This document shows, piece after piece, positions 26,885-34,787 of a DNA stretch of 64,000 nucleotides. Origin of the DNA: Mesorhizobium sp. (GTDB lineage Bacteria > Pseudomonadota > Alphaproteobacteria > Rhizobiales > Rhizobiaceae); contig NZ_JAMLIG010000001.1 of the NCBI RefSeq assembly GCF_023954305.1, positions 3,058,001 through 3,122,000 of the forward strand. Reading direction: 5' to 3'. Every line of letters begins with the position of its first letter. Position 1 is the first letter of the stretch. Under the pieces are notes generated by a model, which had not been told where the DNA came from, made no database searches, and worked only from the letters and a program-made list of their open reading frames with translations. Both the position numbers and the translations under genes were made by a program.

Positions 26885-28011
26885 ACCGTCGCCGCCAGCA
26901 GCGTCAGCCCGATCAGGAAGATGAAGGCGGCGCCGGCGATCTCGACGGCGAGGTGGATGCGGTTGCCGATGCGACCGTCGCCGGCGATCGACACGGCGAC
27001 GTTCTTTGCCGTCACCGCGAGCGTCGCCAGCGCCGAGACGGTAATGGCGGTGCCGAGCGCCATGGCGAGCACCGAGGCGATGCCGGCGACCCACAGGCCG
27101 TTGAGGAAGGCGAAGGTCAAAACGATCAGCGCGCCGGAGCAGGGACGGATGCCGACCGCAGCGACGGCGGCCCAGGCTGCGCGCCAGTCGAAGCGGTCGG
27201 AGCCCAGCAGCGCCGGATCGGGTGCGTGGCTGTGGCCGCAGGTCTCGCAGACTTCGCCGGGGCCGTGGTCGTGGTGGGCATGTTCGTGATGGGCATGGGA
27301 ATGCGAATGACCGTGATGGTCGTGGTCATGCGTTGAGGCGTGGGCATGCGCCGACGCGTGCGAATGGCCGTGGTCATGATCCTGATGCTCGTGCCCGGCG
27401 TGGGCATGCGAATGGGCGACCGCAGCCGACAGGCTGTGTGCCGGCCGGCCGGAGAAGCGCGCGACGAGCCTGACGCCCGCCTTCTTCCACAGGAGCCAGG
27501 CGCCGAAGAGGGTGACCAGGACGTAGCTCGACACTTCGAGGAACCAGGTGGCGTCGGTCATGGAAACACTGGTGCCGCGCAGCACGAAATAGACCAGTGT
27601 CATGACCACGATCGCGGTCGCTGCCTGGAGGAAGGCCGAGACGAAGGAGAGCATTACGCCGCGGCGCAGCGCCACCTCGTTGGCCAGCATGTAGGACGAG
27701 ATGACCGCCTTGCCGTGGCCGGGGCCGGCGGCGTGGAAGATGCCGTAGGCGAAGGAGAGGCCGACCAGCAGCCAGGCGCCGCCGCCGCCGTCGCGCATTG
27801 ATTTCATGGCGCCGGTGAGCTGACGGTAGAAGCCCTGCTGCTGCGCGTTGATCCAGTTGAGGATGCCGGAGAAGAAGCCGGTCGACGGAAGGACCGCTTC
27901 GTTGGTGCCGATGCCAAGCGAGCTGGCGGCATGGGCATGGCCGGCGACATGCGCCAGGACATAGGCGAGGGCGAGCGCGGCGAATGCGATGCGGACGGTC
28001 TTCTTCTGCAT
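26881..28011 (-). CDS. NicO/RcnA-type nickel/cobalt transporter with His-rich loop
   Basis: Integral membrane protein of 376 residues with a signal-like N-terminus, about six or seven membrane helices, the helix motif GPGHGKAVISSYML (HxxxD-type family motif region) and a second motif RPCSGALIVLTFA. Between them is a cytosolic loop of about 75 residues very rich in histidine, expected to bind Ni or Co. A possible Cys pair (CETCGHSH) ends the loop. It lies 5 bp after the DUF1007 gene, the usual partner. Confidence 0.9.
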   Translation of the reverse strand: MQKKTVRIAFAALALAYVLAHVAGHAHAASSLGIGTNEAVLPSTGFFSGILNWINAQQQGFYRQLTGAMKSMRDGGGGAWLLVGLSFAYGIFHAAGPGHGKAVISSYMLANEVALRRGVMLSFVSAFLQAATAIVVMTLVYFVLRGTSVSMTDATWFLEVSSYVLVTLFGAWLLWKKAGVRLVARFSGRPAHSLSAAVAHSHAHAGHEHQDHDHGHSHASAHAHASTHDHDHHGHSHSHAHHEHAHHDHGPGEVCETCGHSHAPDPALLGSDRFDWRAAWAAVAAVGIRPCSGALIVLTFAFLNGLWVAGIASVLAMALGTAITVSALATLAVTAKNVAVSIAGDGRIGNRIHLAVEIAGAAFIFLIGLTLLAATV

Positions 28012-28016
28012 GGTGT

Positions 28017-28688
28017 TCAGCCCTGTCCCTGGCAGACGATCTCGAGCTTGGTGGCGAAGATCTTGCTCATGTCAGTGCCGGCGGGATCGTTGAAGAATTC
28101 GTCGGTCAGCGTCGCCTGGTTCTGCGAGATCGCCTCGTCGGGGTCGGGACGGATGACCTGGCGCTTGCAGGAGGCGGGCAGCGCGTCGACCTTCATGTTG
28201 TCGTCTTCGGTGAAGTCGATGGCGGTGTAGAAGGTCGGGTCGTAGACGCCGAAATCGACCTTGCCGGCGAGCGGGAACACCGCCTTTGGCTTCGATTCGA
28301 ACAGGACGATGAGCTGGTTGTCCTCGAGCGTGGCGATCAGCTGGTCCGGCGCGTTCATCGGCACGTCCTTGCCGTCGGCCTCAACCAGCTGGAAGTAGTT
28401 GTATTCGGAGAGCGATTCGAAGATCGTCTTCGATACTTCCGCCAGTTCCGAATCGTCGAGCTTCAGGTCCTTGTTGGTGTCGAACTCGACAAGGACGGTC
28501 GAGGAGAACAGGTCGTCGAAGCGCCAGACATGACGCAGCGCCGACACATTGCTCGACGGATCCAGCTTCACCTCGAGGCTCGCCTCGGCGAAGACATGCG
28601 GATGGACCCAGGCCGGAGAAGCCCAAAACAGCGCTCCGGCAAATGCCGGCGCGATGCGCAGCGCGCGTCCGGAACCAGGAGTGGCCAT
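28017..28688 (-). CDS. DUF1007 periplasmic protein, partner of the NicO transporter
   Basis: Secreted protein of 223 residues: signal peptide, then the mature start HPHVFAEASLEVKL, which is the typical DUF1007 amino-terminal metal-ligand stretch, and a segment DTNKDLKLDDSEL that looks like an EF-hand loop. DUF1007 genes accompany NicO-type transporters and the protein may deliver or sense Ni/Co in the periplasm. The ATG at 28688 follows GAGGGACG; I reject the longer open frame. Confidence 0.88.
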   Translation of the reverse strand: MATPGSGRALRIAPAFAGALFWASPAWVHPHVFAEASLEVKLDPSSNVSALRHVWRFDDLFSSTVLVEFDTNKDLKLDDSELAEVSKTIFESLSEYNYFQLVEADGKDVPMNAPDQLIATLEDNQLIVLFESKPKAVFPLAGKVDFGVYDPTFYTAIDFTEDDNMKVDALPASCKRQVIRPDPDEAISQNQATLTDEFFNDPAGTDMSKIFATKLEIVCQGQG

Positions 28689-28750
28689 CCGTCCCTCATG
28701 CCTTTGGTGTGTGCGGACAGATGCCGTCCAATGGGGGCGAAATTGGGACG

Positions 28751-29650
28751 TCACCGCTGTTCGTATGTCCTGAACCATTGGGCGAGATAGTCGACGAAAG
28801 CCCTGACCTTGGCCGGCAGGTAGCGCCGGTGAGGGTAGACCGCGAAGACGCCGCCGCCGGACGGAAGGAATTCGTCGAGGACGGACACCAGCGTGCCGTC
28901 GTCGAGGGCCGGCCGTGCGATGAAATCAGGTATGGTGGCGAAGCCGAGCCCGGCGATGGCGGCGGCCCGCACAGTCTGCGGGCTGTTGACCTCGAGGCGG
29001 CCCGTCACCGCCACCGTGATCTGCTCGCCCTGCTCGCCGATGAAGGGCCAATTGGACAGCCAGCGTCCGTTGGTGTCGATCACGCAGGGCATCCGCGCCA
29101 GGTCCTGTGGGCGCTCGGGGCGGCCAAATTTCGCGATCAGGTCCGGCGAGCCGCAGACCTTGATGCCGAAGGAGGCCAGCTTGCGCGCGATCAGCGAGGA
29201 GCTTTCGAGCCTCGTGATGCGGATGGCGAGGTCGAAGCCCTCTTCGACGAGGTCGACGAACCGGTCGTCGAGGTGGATGTCCAGCACGATGTCGGGGTGT
29301 TCGTCGGCGAAGTCGATCAGCGATTGGCCGATCGGCGCGTCGGCGAAGGTGCGCGGCGCGGTGAGCTTGATGCGGCCGCGCACGTCGCCGGAGGAATCGC
29401 GCACCGTGTCGGCGAGGCTGTCGATCTCGCGCAGGATTTCGGAGGCGCGCCTGTAATAGGTGTGGCCGGCCTCGGTGAGCGAGAACTGCCGCGTGGTGCG
29501 GTTCAACAGCAGAGCGCCGAGTTCGTCCTCGAGCTCGCGGACATATTTCGACAGCAGCGCCTTGGAGCGGCCGATCTTGCGGGCGGCGGCGGAAAAGCCC
29601 TCCGCCTCGACCACATCGATGAAGGCGCGCATGCGGGTGAGCGTGTCCAT
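28751..29650 (-). CDS. LysR family transcriptional regulator
   Basis: About 299 residues. The N-terminal winged helix-turn-helix reads RMRAFIDVVEAEGFSAAARKIGRSKALLSKYVRELEDELG, followed by RTTRQFSLTEAGHTYY, and the C-terminal half is the two-lobed effector domain. It belongs to the subgroup of regulators with short HTH start TLTRMRAFIDV. I use the ATG at 29650; a GTG two codons earlier is possible. It precedes the DUF1007-NicO pair in the same direction by 62 bp and may or may not control it. Confidence 0.92.
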   Translation of the reverse strand: MDTLTRMRAFIDVVEAEGFSAAARKIGRSKALLSKYVRELEDELGALLLNRTTRQFSLTEAGHTYYRRASEILREIDSLADTVRDSSGDVRGRIKLTAPRTFADAPIGQSLIDFADEHPDIVLDIHLDDRFVDLVEEGFDLAIRITRLESSSLIARKLASFGIKVCGSPDLIAKFGRPERPQDLARMPCVIDTNGRWLSNWPFIGEQGEQITVAVTGRLEVNSPQTVRAAAIAGLGFATIPDFIARPALDDGTLVSVLDEFLPSGGGVFAVYPHRRYLPAKVRAFVDYLAQWFRTYEQR

Positions 29651-29836
29651 GTTCACACCGTCGTTCGAGAATCAGGAACGGCAGAAGCCGGATCGTTCGG
29701 CATTTATGGCAGGAGAGGGAGGGAGGGGGAAGGGAGTAGGGGAGTGGGGTGCCGGTTCCTGCGCCTCCGTCATTCCGGGACCGCGCAGCGGGACCCGGAA
29801 TCCAGAGCGCCGGCGTTGCCCATTCGGGACAACGAT

Positions 29837-30002
29837 CGTCATCCTCGGGCTTGTCCTTCGGGCGTTCGATTGGCTTTGCAAGGTCCACTGGAGCTTGCAA
29901 AGCTACTTCATTCCGAGGATCTGCGGCGTCGAAGAACTGGCAGGACCGTTTCCGCACAGCCGCGATCGGCAGTAGATCCTCGGGACAAGCCCGAGGATGA
30001 CG
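29837..30002. repeat. Intergenic inverted repeat with 20-bp perfect arms
   Basis: CGTCATCCTCGGGCTTGTCC at 29837-29856 is perfectly inverted at 29983-30002. The 29651-30109 region between the LysR gene and the next CDS holds this repeat, a GGGAGG-rich stretch at about 29711-29745 and the 80-bp palindrome at 30022, and I see no gene in it. Confidence 0.75.
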
Positions 30003-30021
30003 GCGGAAGAGGGTAAGTGCC

Positions 30022-30100
30022 GGGGACAGTTTACTTTTTTCCGCACGAGGGCGTCGCCCGTGCAAGGCTTGCGCGGGCGGAAAGAAAGTAAACTGTCCCC
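30022..30100. repeat. 80-bp palindromic element, copy 1
   Basis: Outer arms GGGGACAGTTTACTTTTTT... (30022-30044) and the near-perfect inverse at 30077-30100 enclose a smaller hairpin (GGGCG-TC-CGCCC region). Copy 2 lies at 32552-32631 with the same outer arms and a diverged centre. Such GGGGACAGTTTAC palindromes resemble REP-type repeats mobilised by RAYT/IS200-like transposases. It ends 9 bp after the stop of the following minus-strand gene and could act as a terminator. Confidence 0.8.
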
Positions 30101-30109
30101 TGCGGTTCC

Positions 30110-30532
30110 TTACGACGTGTCGCGGAGCTCGACCGGCGAGAAGACCGCGCTTGGAAGCCTCCGGATGAATGCCTCGAGCCCGCGGAGCGGGTTGACCTCG
30201 TCACCGGCCTCGCCCACTGCCTGATCCTGCCGCCAGGCCGCAACGCGCCGGAGATAGGCGGCGATGCCGCTGATGACCACCGCCAGCGCGCGCAGCGAGG
30301 CGGCGATGTCGAGCGCGTCGGCCGGCCCGGTGCCGTAGCGGACATTGGGCAGAGCGGGCGACCAGAGCCGGCCCGCCGCGTTCCAGGTCGAGTCGGCGAC
30401 GTAGTCGCGGGCGATGAGGTCGGCCTGCCGGGCGGCCCACAGCACGCTGAAGCGGACCCAGGGGCTATCGCCGGCGGCGCGTTCTGCGAGGGCTGCGAGC
30501 GCAAGCAGGGTCGCGACGATGCTGCAAAGCAC
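30110..30532 (-). CDS. Hypothetical protein (about 140 aa)
   Basis: No known domain recognised. The helical sequence has WVRFSVLWAARQADLIARDYVADS, a Trp/Pro-containing patch (RLWSPALPNV), and PADALDIAASLRALAVVISGIAAYLRR, which is of a type I associate with short rhizobial proteins of unknown function containing one Arg-rich helix pair. The start is uncertain: the GTG at 30532 sits immediately after a GGAGG, too close to be ideal. It lies between two palindrome-rich regions. Confidence 0.55.
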   Translation of the reverse strand: MLCSIVATLLALAALAERAAGDSPWVRFSVLWAARQADLIARDYVADSTWNAAGRLWSPALPNVRYGTGPADALDIAASLRALAVVISGIAAYLRRVAAWRQDQAVGEAGDEVNPLRGLEAFIRRLPSAVFSPVELRDTS

Positions 30533-30759
30533 CTCCTGCCCCCTCCCTGTCTTCGCCTTTCCCCTCACCGCCGGCTCCTTTGCGTCGCACCGGGCCCATG
30601 ATGCGGCAGGCTGGAAAGGGCGTGGATAAAAAAAGTGAGTGGTGAGTGGTGAATGGTGAATGGGAACAGAGGGTTGGCGGCAAAAACTTCTTCCCGCCGG
30701 GGGCGATCGATGCACAGGGGGAGCGCTCAAGCCTGACCGTGCAGGCCGGCGCAAGCCGC

Positions 30760-30915
30760 CCGCGCGCCGTCATCCCGGTGGCCGGAGGCCCGCCGGGACC
30801 CATTGATCGCCGGCAAATGGAATGCAGTCGGTCATGCATCGGAGGTAGGCGTTTTCGGCGTGTGTCCGGAGAGAGGAATGGATACCGGCTGGCCTCCGGC
30901 CGCCGGCATGACGGA
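30760..30915. repeat. Palindrome-rich non-coding stretch
   Basis: Imperfect inverted copies of a GTCATCCCGGTGGCCGG-type sequence at about 30769-30795 and 30890-30915. The wider 30533-31290 region upstream of ddl contains this and the element at 30991-31118, and I see no convincing gene; the open frames there are in repeat DNA. Confidence 0.5.
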
Positions 30916-30990
30916 GGTGTAGGGGTGCGGGGAAGGGGGAATCGGTCCACGCGTCGCGGTGCCGAGTATCGGTCTTTCGAGGCCCCGCGC

Positions 30991-31118
30991 GCCCCCTCCA
31001 CCACTACGTGGTCCCCCTCCCCCGCTTCGCAGGGGAGGATATGCCGGCGCCGCCGCCGCGCCCTTATCCTCCCCCGTTTACGGGGGAGGGGGACCATGCG
31101 CAGCATGGTGGAGGGGGC
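30991..31118. repeat. RIME-like intergenic palindrome
   Basis: Perfect 12-bp outer arms GCCCCCTCCACC (30991-31002) and GGTGGAGGGGGC (31107-31118), with further pairing of ACTACGTGGTCC-like and CCCCCTCCCCC/GGGGGAGGGGG segments inside. This is the architecture of rhizobial intergenic mosaic elements. Confidence 0.75.
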
Positions 31119-31290
31119 GTTGATTGCAGGGACATGCCGGGCATGGCGAAGGCGTGAAGGGATTTCGGGCCGGGCGGCTTGCCTGCTCGACCCAGTCCGC
31201 CGCGACGACGTCTGGCGCGCGGCTTTCCTCTTGCGCGGACGGTGGCGGCGGGACTAGGCGGGAGGGGACCAGACTCACCGGGAATCATCC

Positions 31291-32364
31291 ATGACCTCAT
31301 CCGCCAGACTCCGCATCGCCGTGCTTTACGGCGGGCGATCCTCCGAACACGATGTCTCGGTGATGTCGGCGACCAACGTTATGGCCGCGCTCGACCCGGC
31401 GAAATACGATGCGGTGCCGATCTATGTCACGCGCGAGGGCCGGTGGCTGGACAGCAGCTTCGCCGATGGCGCGCTGGCGAAACCGGCCGGCGGCACGGAG
31501 CTTTGCCTTGTTGCCGGAGGGCAGGGCCGGTTGCTGGCGATCCCGCAGGACGGCGCGGCGCGGGACCTGCCGCCGGTCGACGCGCTGTTTCCGGTGCTGC
31601 ACGGGCTGAACGGCGAGGACGGGTCGGTGCAGGGCCTGGCGCAGGCGGCGCGCGTGCCGCTGGTCGGCTGCGACATTCTCGGTTCGGCCAATGCGCTCGA
31701 CAAGGACCTGTCGAAGCGGCTGCTGCTCCAGGCCGGGGTGCCGGTGGCGCGGTCGCTGACGATTACGGCCGATGCGGCGCCGGCCTTCGCCGAGGTCGCG
31801 GCGGCGCTCGGCCTGCCGGTGTTCGTCAAGCCGGCGCGGCAGGGCTCGTCGGTCGGCGTCAGCAAGGTGGCGAGCGAGGCGGAGTGGGCCGCCGCGCTCG
31901 ACCTCGGCTTCCGCCACGATGCGAAGCTTTTGGTGGAAGAGTTCGTCAGGGGGCGCGAGATCGAGCTTGCCGTTCTGGAAGCGCCGGACGGCAGCCTGTT
32001 CGTGTCGCGGCCGGGCGAGATCGTGCCGGCGCAAAGCCACGGCTTCTACAGCTACGACGCCAAATATGTCGACGCGGACGGGGCCGCGATCCGCGTGCCG
32101 GCGGAGCTGCCGGCGGAGGTCGAGGAGCGGCTGAAGGCGTTGGCTGCGCAGGCGTTCCGGGCGGTCGGCTGCGATGCGATGGCGCGGGTGGATTTCTTCG
32201 TCACGGCCGATTTCGACATAAGGCTGAACGAGCTGAACACCATTCCCGGCTTCACCGACATCTCGATGTATCCGAAGGCGATGGCGGCGAGCGGCGTGAG
32301 CTATCCGGAGCTGCTCGACCGGCTGGTGGCGCACGGGATGGCAAGGGCGACGCGGGAGGGGTAG
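31291..32364 (+). CDS. ddl: D-alanine--D-alanine ligase, orphan copy
   Basis: ATP-grasp ligase of 357 residues that joins two D-alanines for peptidoglycan. It has the N-terminal motif VLYGGRSSEHDVSVMSA, HGLNGEDGSVQGL, the ATP-binding strand VFVKPARQGSSVGVSKV, EFVRGREIELAVL and the metal-binding FDIRLNELNTIPGFT. Its length and inserted segments fit the DdlA type. It is not in a division/cell-wall cluster, so a second copy may exist elsewhere. It is bracketed by repeats (30991-31118 and 32367-32542) and by the two 80-bp palindromes. Confidence 0.94.
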   Translation: MTSSARLRIAVLYGGRSSEHDVSVMSATNVMAALDPAKYDAVPIYVTREGRWLDSSFADGALAKPAGGTELCLVAGGQGRLLAIPQDGAARDLPPVDALFPVLHGLNGEDGSVQGLAQAARVPLVGCDILGSANALDKDLSKRLLLQAGVPVARSLTITADAAPAFAEVAAALGLPVFVKPARQGSSVGVSKVASEAEWAAALDLGFRHDAKLLVEEFVRGREIELAVLEAPDGSLFVSRPGEIVPAQSHGFYSYDAKYVDADGAAIRVPAELPAEVEERLKALAAQAFRAVGCDAMARVDFFVTADFDIRLNELNTIPGFTDISMYPKAMAASGVSYPELLDRLVAHGMARATREG

Positions 32365-32366
32365 TA

Positions 32367-32542
32367 CCAACGGCGACAATGATTGACCGTTGGCGCCGCC
32401 CCTCATCGCCCTGCCGGGCACTTCTCCCCGTCAGGACGGGGAGAAGGACGCAGCTCAAACGCCGGCGACCCCCTCTCCCCGCTTGCGGGAAGAGGGTAAG
32501 GGTGAGGGGCAGCGCCGACGGTCGAAGATCATTTCCGTTGGT
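32367..32542. repeat. RIME-like intergenic palindrome after ddl
   Basis: Nearly perfect 18-bp arms at 32388-32405 and 32503-32520, with outer ACCAACGG (32367) matching CCGTTGGT (32535-32542). Internal hairpins CTTCTCCCCGT/ACGGGGAGAAG and CCCTCTCCCCGC/GCGGGAAGAGGG. It begins 3 bp after the ddl stop and could stop transcription there. Confidence 0.7.
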
Positions 32543-32551
32543 GTAAGCGCC

Positions 32552-32631
32552 GGGGACAGTTTACTTTTTCCCGCAGGAACGGTGCGGCGGCTGCGAGGCT
32601 GGCGCGGGCGGGAAGAAAGTTAACTGTCCCC
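32552..32631. repeat. 80-bp palindromic element, copy 2
   Basis: Same outer arms as the element at 30022-30100 (GGGGACAGTTTACTTTTT at the left, inverted at the right with one substitution) and a different GC-rich centre. It ends 6 bp after the stop of the ABC-F gene on the minus strand. Confidence 0.8.
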
Positions 32632-32636
32632 TGTAC

Positions 32637-34259
32637 CTAGCTCCTCAAGCCCGGCGCTTCCTGGCCGGTGCGCTGGACGTATTCGGTGTAGCCGCCGCCA
32701 TAGGCGTGCAAGCCGTCGGCGGTGAGTTCCAGCACGCGGTTTGAGAGCGCGGCCAAGAAATGGCGGTCGTGGCTGACGAAGAGCATGGCGCCCTCGTAGC
32801 GCGACAGCGCCTCGATCAGCATCTGCTTGGTGGCGATGTCGAGATGGTTGGTCGGCTCGTCGAGGACGAGGAAGTTGGGCGGGTCGAACAGCATCTTGGC
32901 CATCACCAGCCGCGCCTTTTCGCCGCCCGAGAGCACGCGGCACTTTTTCTCGATGTCGTCACCGTGGAAGCCGAAGCAGCCGGCGAGCGCGCGCAACGGC
33001 GCCTGGCCGGCCTGCGGGAAGGAATCCTCTAGGCTCTGCAGCACGGTGTGCTCCCCGTCGAGCAGTTCCATCGCGTGCTGGGCGAAATAGCCCATCTTGA
33101 CGCTCGGGCCGCGCGCGACCGTTCCGTCGTCGGGCTCGGCAGCACCTGCGACCAGCTTCAGGAGCGTCGACTTGCCGGCGCCGTTGACGCCCATGACGCA
33201 CCAGCGCTCGCGGCGGCGGACCTGGAAGTCGAGCCCGTCGTAGATGGTGCGGCTGCCGTAGCGCTTCGAGACGTTCTTCAAGGTGGCGACATCCTCGCCG
33301 GAGCGGGGCGCGGGCTGGAACTCGAAGCGGACGGTCTGCTGGCGCCTGGGCGGCTCGACCTTGTCGATCTTGTCGAGCTTCTTGACCCGGCTCTGCACCT
33401 GGGCGGCGTGGCTGGCGCGCGCCTTGAAACGCTCGATGAAGGCGATCTCCTTGGCGAGCATCGCCTGCTGGCGGTCGAACTGCGCCTGCTGCTGGACGTC
33501 GGCCAGCGCGCGCTGCTCGCGGTAGAACTCGTAGTCGCCGGAATAGGTGGTCAGCGTGCCGCCGTCGATCTCGACGATCTTGCCCACGATGCGGTTCATG
33601 AACTCGCGGTCGTGCGAGGTCATCAGGATCGCGCCGTCATAGCCTCTCAGGAAATTCTCCAGCCAGATCAGGCTCTCGATGTCGAGATGGTTGGACGGCT
33701 CGTCGAGCAGCATCGCGTCGGGGCGCATGAGCAGGATCTTGGCGAGTGCGACGCGCATCTTCCAGCCGCCGGAGAGCTTGGCCACGTCGCCCGCCATCAT
33801 CTCGTCGGAGAAGCCAAGGCCGCCGAGGATCTCGCGGGCGCGGCCGTCGAGCGCGTAGCCGTCGAGCTCGTCGAACTTGGCCTGGACCTCGCCGTAACGC
33901 TCGATGATTTCGTCCATGCGGTCGGCCTGGCCGGGATCGCCCATGGCGGCCTCGAGCACGGCCATCTCCTCGGCGAGCTTCGACACCGGGCCGACGCCGT
34001 CCATGACCTCGACCACGGGCGAATGGCCGGCCATGTCGCCGACATCCTGGCTGAAATAGCCGATGCGCACGCCCTTATCGATCGAGACCTGGCCCTCGTC
34101 GGGCAATTCCTCAGCCGTGATCATGCGGAACAGCGTCGTCTTGCCGGCGCCGTTCGGCCCGACCAGCCCGACCTTCTCGCCGCGCTGGATCGTCGCCGAC
34201 GCCTCGATGAAGACGATCTGCTTGCCGTTCTGCTTGGAGATGGATTCGAGACGGATCAT
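32637..34259 (-). CDS. ABC-F family ATPase, translation-associated
   Basis: Two ABC ATPase domains in one 540-residue chain without membrane helices. Domain 1 has Walker A GPNGAGKTT (34-42) and signature LSGGWKMRVALAKILL with LLLDEPSNHLD; domain 2 has GVNGAGKST, LSGGEKARLVMAKMLF and LVLDEPTNHLD. Between them is the helical linker with RFKARASHAAQVQSRVKKLDKI, which reaches the ribosomal tRNA sites in ABC-F proteins. It resembles the housekeeping Uup/YbiT-like class, not a specialised antibiotic-resistance type, but this cannot be settled by eye. Confidence 0.93.
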   Translation of the reverse strand: MIRLESISKQNGKQIVFIEASATIQRGEKVGLVGPNGAGKTTLFRMITAEELPDEGQVSIDKGVRIGYFSQDVGDMAGHSPVVEVMDGVGPVSKLAEEMAVLEAAMGDPGQADRMDEIIERYGEVQAKFDELDGYALDGRAREILGGLGFSDEMMAGDVAKLSGGWKMRVALAKILLMRPDAMLLDEPSNHLDIESLIWLENFLRGYDGAILMTSHDREFMNRIVGKIVEIDGGTLTTYSGDYEFYREQRALADVQQQAQFDRQQAMLAKEIAFIERFKARASHAAQVQSRVKKLDKIDKVEPPRRQQTVRFEFQPAPRSGEDVATLKNVSKRYGSRTIYDGLDFQVRRRERWCVMGVNGAGKSTLLKLVAGAAEPDDGTVARGPSVKMGYFAQHAMELLDGEHTVLQSLEDSFPQAGQAPLRALAGCFGFHGDDIEKKCRVLSGGEKARLVMAKMLFDPPNFLVLDEPTNHLDIATKQMLIEALSRYEGAMLFVSHDRHFLAALSNRVLELTADGLHAYGGGYTEYVQRTGQEAPGLRS

Positions 34260-34352
34260 GCGAGGGAACTCTTAAGGGCGCGCGGGGAGGGCGTGCCAAA
34301 GCACGGCCGGGGCGGGGAGGCAAGGGGCGCGGGTGTCGCGGCGGGCCGCCGG

Positions 34353-34787
34353 TCACCCGCCATCGGCCGGAAGGACGACGACCAGCTGCGGCAGGCCGTC
34401 CGACGTCTTGCGCGGGGAGCGGCCGTCGGGACCGACGACGCCGCCGATGCGGCGGCGCAGGTTGGAGAAGGACTCGAACCGGACGGTGTCGATCGGCTCG
34501 TCGAGCTGGATGGAGATGTCGTAGTGCCTGCCGGCCTTCGACAGCGCGACGACCCTGCCGGTGAAGTCCTGGCCAAGATAACGCCCACGCACCTGCTCGC
34601 CGATCCGGAAGAAGCGCGGTTCCGCCCGGGCGAGACGGGCATGCAGGGTGTTCCAGTCGCGTGCGCCGTTCTGCCGGGCGATGATCTCCAGCGCCTGGGC
34701 GTGGCTGATCGGCGTGCCCTCGCCGGCAAGCGCGGCGCGAAGCGCCTTCGCCTGGGATTTCGCCTCGTCCACGGATTTGATGGTCAT
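34353..34787 (-). CDS. Glyoxalase-superfamily-like protein (Glyoxalase_8 type)
   Basis: Product of 144 residues. The first 55 residues (KSQAKALRAALAGEGTPISHAQALEIIARQNGARDWNTLHARL) match the N-terminal module found in the proteins listed as glyoxalase superfamily, and the rest is a beta barrel-like part (GEQVRGRYLGQDFTGRVVALSKAG...YDISIQLDEPIDTVRFESFSNLRRRIGG). The function is unknown. The ATG at 34787 has GGGAGGAG upstream and overlaps the MATE gene stop by 4 bp, so the two are cotranscribed. Confidence 0.75.
   Translation of the reverse strand: MTIKSVDEAKSQAKALRAALAGEGTPISHAQALEIIARQNGARDWNTLHARLARAEPRFFRIGEQVRGRYLGQDFTGRVVALSKAGRHYDISIQLDEPIDTVRFESFSNLRRRIGGVVGPDGRSPRKTSDGLPQLVVVLPADGG

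Noticed and set aside
30533..31256. Open frames in the region between the hypothetical CDS and ddl
   Set aside because: They lie in inverted repeats, change frame inside the palindromes and show no conserved protein features.
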